Assembly (NCBI GenBank): GCA_947461805.1 | Contig: CANHMJ010000065.1 | Span: 1-7,574, forward strand | DNA length: 7,574 nt | Source of the DNA: Burkholderiaceae bacterium | GTDB taxonomy: Bacteria; Pseudomonadota; Gammaproteobacteria; Burkholderiales; Burkholderiaceae | Direction of reading: 5' to 3' | Shown: in pieces, positions 6,201-7,574 of the stretch | Layout of the letters: each line of letters begins with the position of its first letter | Numbering within the stretch: position 1 is the first letter of the stretch | Position numbers and translations under genes: made by a program | Notes under the pieces: model-generated | What the model saw: only the letters and a program-made list of their open reading frames with translations | Told to the model about the DNA's origin: nothing | The model's database searches: none

Positions 6201-6644
6201 CTACATAATGGCTACGATTTCTGCTTCAAAGGTAATGGGCTTGCCTGCCAGGGGATGGTTGAAATCAAACCACGCCCCTTCATCTGTCATCGATTGCAAG
6301 ACACCGGCATATTGTGCGCCGCTTGGCGCGTTGAATTCAATCACATCGCCAGGAGAAAAGCTGGGGGTTTCATCGGTATTTTCTTTCAAGGTCTCCATCG
6401 TGACCCACTGTACTAATTCTGGTTTGTGCAATCCAAAGCCCTCCTCGGGAGGAATCACTACCGTCCTGCGCTCTCCGGTTGCCATGCCGAGCATCGCCTT
6501 TTCAAAACAGGGGGCAAATTGACCAGTACCAAACATCACCGTCGCCGGGTTGTCCTCAAAGGTGTTGATGTAGTCCTCCCCACCAGGCAAAACCAAACGG
6601 TAGTTGAGGGTCAAATAGGAGTCGGGTTGAACAGTTGCAGTCAT
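6201..6644 (-). CDS. fkpB: FKBP-type peptidyl-prolyl cis-trans isomerase (FkpB/SlpA type)
   Basis: A 147-residue cytoplasmic prolyl isomerase and chaperone related to SlyD and FkpB (SlpA). YLTLNYRLVLPGG (10-22) begins the FKBP half domain. FGTGQFAPCFEKAMLGMATG (38-57) matches the family G-x-(G/L)-x(4)-(F/L)-E-x(3)-GM-x(2)-G segment. VIPPEEGFG (63-71) is the P-E-x-A/G-(F/Y)-G turn. Residues about 72-125 form the insert-in-flap chaperone domain. FDFNHPLAGKPITFE (126-140) is the diagnostic F-D-x-N-H-P-L-A-G element closing the barrel. There is no histidine- and cysteine-rich metal tail like that of E. coli SlyD. The ATG at 6644 is chosen over upstream Met codons (up to 6710): family proteins start near here, a TACAAT -10 lies 6 nt upstream, and the longer reading would run antisense into conserved radC. 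It is first gene of the pair with ispH. Confidence 0.93.
   Translation of the reverse strand: MTATVQPDSYLTLNYRLVLPGGEDYINTFEDNPATVMFGTGQFAPCFEKAMLGMATGERRTVVIPPEEGFGLHKPELVQWVTMETLKENTDETPSFSPGDVIEFNAPSGAQYAGVLQSMTDEGAWFDFNHPLAGKPITFEAEIVAIM
6617..6621 (+). promoter_or_regulatory. Possible Shine-Dalgarno for a TTG start of radC
   Basis: AGGAG lies 5 nt before TTG 6627, the last ATG/GTG/TTG codon in frame ahead of the conserved RadC domain. The site is inside fkpB on the opposite strand, so the match could be coincidental. Confidence 0.3.
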
Positions 6645-7370
6645 CCGAATATTGTAGCGAGGACAACGGGCGGAGTACATTCTCCGATTTCCGAATGGCC
6701 CAAAGGCCAACAGCCACGCGAGAAACTCCGCCTCAGCGGCCCTGAGGCGCTCTCAGACGCTGAATTGCTGGCGATCTTCCTACGCGTCGGCGTAAAGGGA
6801 AAAACCGCTGTGACCCTTGCTCAAGACCTTTTAGGGACCTTTGGTAGTCTTCCCAGGTTACTTAACTCCAGCGCCGAGGAAATTACCCGCTGCTACGGTA
6901 TGGGAATATCCAAGTGGGCACAAATTCAGGCTGCCTATGAGCTAGTCAAACGTAGCTTGGAGCATGAGCTTATGCACGACTCCGTTTTAGGCTCACCCGC
7001 CCAAATGCGCGAGCTGATTCAGGCCAAAATCGGGCACCTGCCCCATGAGGTCTTTCTTTGCCTGCACTTGGACTCTAAAAACCGCTTAATTGAATGTCAG
7101 GAGCTTTTCAGGGGTTCTGTGGCGCAGACGGCCATCTACCCCCGCGAAATCGTCAAAGAGGCACTGCTTCGCAATTCCAGTGCCCTAATCGTGGCCCATA
7201 ACCATCCCAGCGGAGACCCCTATCCCAGCAAAAAAGACATTGAATTAACTCGCACCCTCCAACAAGCACTGCAATGGGTCGCAATTAGCCTCCTGGACCA
7301 CTGTATTGTTAGTTACAGCAGTTTCTTTTCTTTTGTCGAGGCCGGCATTATGGATATTGATTTAAATTAG
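6627..7370 (+). CDS. radC: RadC family JAB1/MPN-domain protein (start uncertain)
   Basis: RadC (DUF2466/MPN+) proteins carry a JAMM metalloprotease-like zinc site. The early link to DNA repair has not held up, and the true role is unknown. Counting from codon 6687 as residue 1: WPKGQQPREKL (4-14) and ALSDAELLAIFLRVG (21-35) form the helical N-terminal region. YGMGISKWAQIQAAYELVKR (70-89) is the helix-hairpin-helix-like part. EVFLCLHLD (121-129) supplies the JAMM glutamate. AHNHPSGD (170-177) plus D184 completes H-x-H-x(10)-D, so the metal site is intact. The family start should lie near 6681-6687, giving about 227 residues, but no ATG, GTG or TTG is there. The nearest is TTG 6627 (247 residues, AGGAG 5 nt upstream), used here; ATT 6687 is the alternative. 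It ends in three stops in frame (TAG TAG TAA). Radc next to rpmB is a common arrangement. Confidence 0.88.
   Translation: MNSCSHPNIVARTTGGVHSPISEWPKGQQPREKLRLSGPEALSDAELLAIFLRVGVKGKTAVTLAQDLLGTFGSLPRLLNSSAEEITRCYGMGISKWAQIQAAYELVKRSLEHELMHDSVLGSPAQMRELIQAKIGHLPHEVFLCLHLDSKNRLIECQELFRGSVAQTAIYPREIVKEALLRNSSALIVAHNHPSGDPYPSKKDIELTRTLQQALQWVAISLLDHCIVSYSSFFSFVEAGIMDIDLN
6651..6656 (-). promoter_or_regulatory. fkpB-ispH operon -10 hexamer, placed for a leaderless transcript
   Basis: On the minus strand the sequence reads TACAAT, six bases (ATTCGG), then the fkpB ATG at 6644. This is a 5-of-6 match to the -10 consensus, with the same hexamer and spacing as glnS. No purine-rich Shine-Dalgarno lies between it and the ATG. 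A -35 at 17 bp spacing (TGTACT) matches only 3 of 6 bases. Confidence 0.55.
6671..6686 (+). other. Small hairpin just before the conserved RadC start
   Basis: CGGAG (6671-6675) and CTCCG (6682-6686) pair perfectly around the 6-nt loop TACATT. The left arm contains the only SD-like GGAG ahead of the candidate ATT start at 6687, so in an mRNA starting nearby the hairpin would hide it. There is no T-run, so it is not a terminator. Five base pairs can arise by chance. Confidence 0.3.
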
Positions 7371-7385
7371 TAGTAAGCACTAACT

Positions 7386-7399
7386 TATTTTATAAAATA
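7386..7399. repeat. 14-bp perfect AT-only palindrome in the radC-rpmB gap
   Basis: TATTTTATAAAATA reads the same on both strands. It starts 15 bp after the radC stop, in the 130-bp gap before rpmB. It contains a -10-like TAAAAT (7393-7398, 5 of 6) but has no evident -35. It could be a protein-binding site, part of an extra promoter, or a chance product of AT-rich spacer. Confidence 0.4.
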
Positions 7400-7464
7400 C
7401 GGGAAATCAGTGGGGCGTATTTACTAATCCACAAAAGGGCTGGCTCATTTAGCCATTCGCCTGC

Positions 7465-7470
7465 TACAAT
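7465..7470 (+). promoter_or_regulatory. rpmB promoter -10 hexamer
   Basis: TACAAT (5 of 6) ends 30 nt before the rpmB ATG, predicting a start site near 7477 and a leader of about 24 nt containing a good Shine-Dalgarno. The -35 region is poor (best placements match about 2 of 6 bases) and is covered by a small inverted repeat, TGGCT-CATTT-AGCCA (7441-7455). Confidence 0.5.
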
Positions 7471-7486
7471 CTTCTTTTTTCGCAAT

Positions 7487-7493
7487 TAAGGAG
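7487..7493 (+). promoter_or_regulatory. Strong Shine-Dalgarno of rpmB
   Basis: TAAGGAG is an excellent anti-16S match, 7 nt before the ATG at 7501. It is the best ribosome binding site in the window, as expected for a ribosomal protein gene. Confidence 0.85.
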
Positions 7494-7500
7494 TCGTGTC

Positions 7501-7574
7501 ATGGCAAAAGTTTGCCAAGTCACTGGGAAAAAGCCGATGGTTGGCAATAATGTTTCCCATGCAAACAATAAAAC
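7501..7574 (+). CDS. rpmB: 50S ribosomal protein L28 (5' part, runs off the window)
   Basis: The first 24 codons are present. The peptide starts MAKVCQVTGKKPMVGNN and continues VSHANNKT, the highly conserved N-terminus of bacterial L28 (typically about 77-78 residues). L28 is a small basic protein of the large ribosomal subunit. The C in VCQVTGK is the zinc-type cysteine position of the family; any partner cysteines would lie beyond the window or be absent. The start is secure because of the TAAGGAG site 7 nt upstream. rpmG (L33) usually follows rpmB and may lie just outside. Confidence 0.97.
   Translation, partial: MAKVCQVTGKKPMVGNNVSHANNK

Noticed and set aside
5688..6416. Long plus-strand open frame (242 codons) opposite ispH and fkpB
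   Set aside because: It is antisense to two secure genes, has no recognisable motif and looks like the usual antisense shadow of a GC-biased coding frame.
6426..6626. radC extended upstream to a GTG at 6426 (314 residues)
   Set aside because: The added residues are antisense to fkpB and do not resemble RadC; the family is about 220-230 residues long.
6645..6710. N-terminal extension of fkpB to an ATG at 6710 (22 more residues)
   Set aside because: It would place the TACAAT -10 inside the gene and run antisense through the conserved start of radC; the family begins near the ATG at 6644.

Overview
The window reads as a compact stretch of core chromosome from a Gram-negative betaproteobacterium, most likely in the order Burkholderiales. 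It looks closest to a Polynucleobacter-type freshwater lineage, though that genus call is an inference from protein flavour and gene order and was not searched. The proteins are housekeeping or conserved accessory enzymes, gaps between genes are mostly short, and I see no insertion sequence, phage gene, CRISPR array, tRNA or rRNA.

Layout. Positions 1-119 hold the last 38 codons of a membrane protein, probably a TctA-type tricarboxylate transporter subunit, closed by a good intrinsic terminator (143-175). Then come glnS (+, glutaminyl-tRNA synthetase) and, tail-to-tail and overlapping it by 38 bp, a YeeZ-like atypical SDR gene (-). A 30-36 bp divergent promoter region separates the SDR gene from a fused 2Fe-2S/FAD/NAD reductase of the AscD type (+). 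An acetylornithine-transaminase-family gene (+, argD-like) follows. Next is an fkpB-ispH pair on the minus strand: an FKBP prolyl isomerase and the last enzyme of the MEP isoprenoid pathway. ispH meets argD tail-to-tail with a 5 bp gap. Divergently from fkpB runs radC (+), followed by a 130 bp gap with a recognisable promoter and ribosome binding site, then the first 24 codons of rpmB (ribosomal protein L28).

How the genes relate. No single pathway links them. fkpB-ispH is a known operon pairing, and radC next to rpmB is a common neighbourhood. The reductase lacks any visible partner for its electrons.

The most interesting signal is in expression. At glnS, argD and fkpB a good -10 hexamer (TACAAT, TATGAT, TACAAT) ends exactly 6 nt before the ATG, and the SDR gene has a weaker copy at 7 nt. 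This predicts transcription starting on or next to the A of the ATG, that is, leaderless mRNAs. rpmB and the reductase instead have normal Shine-Dalgarno leaders. Two start codons also need attention: the reductase probably starts at TTG 2930, and radC has no ATG or GTG where its family normally begins. I found no clearly new multi-gene system here.
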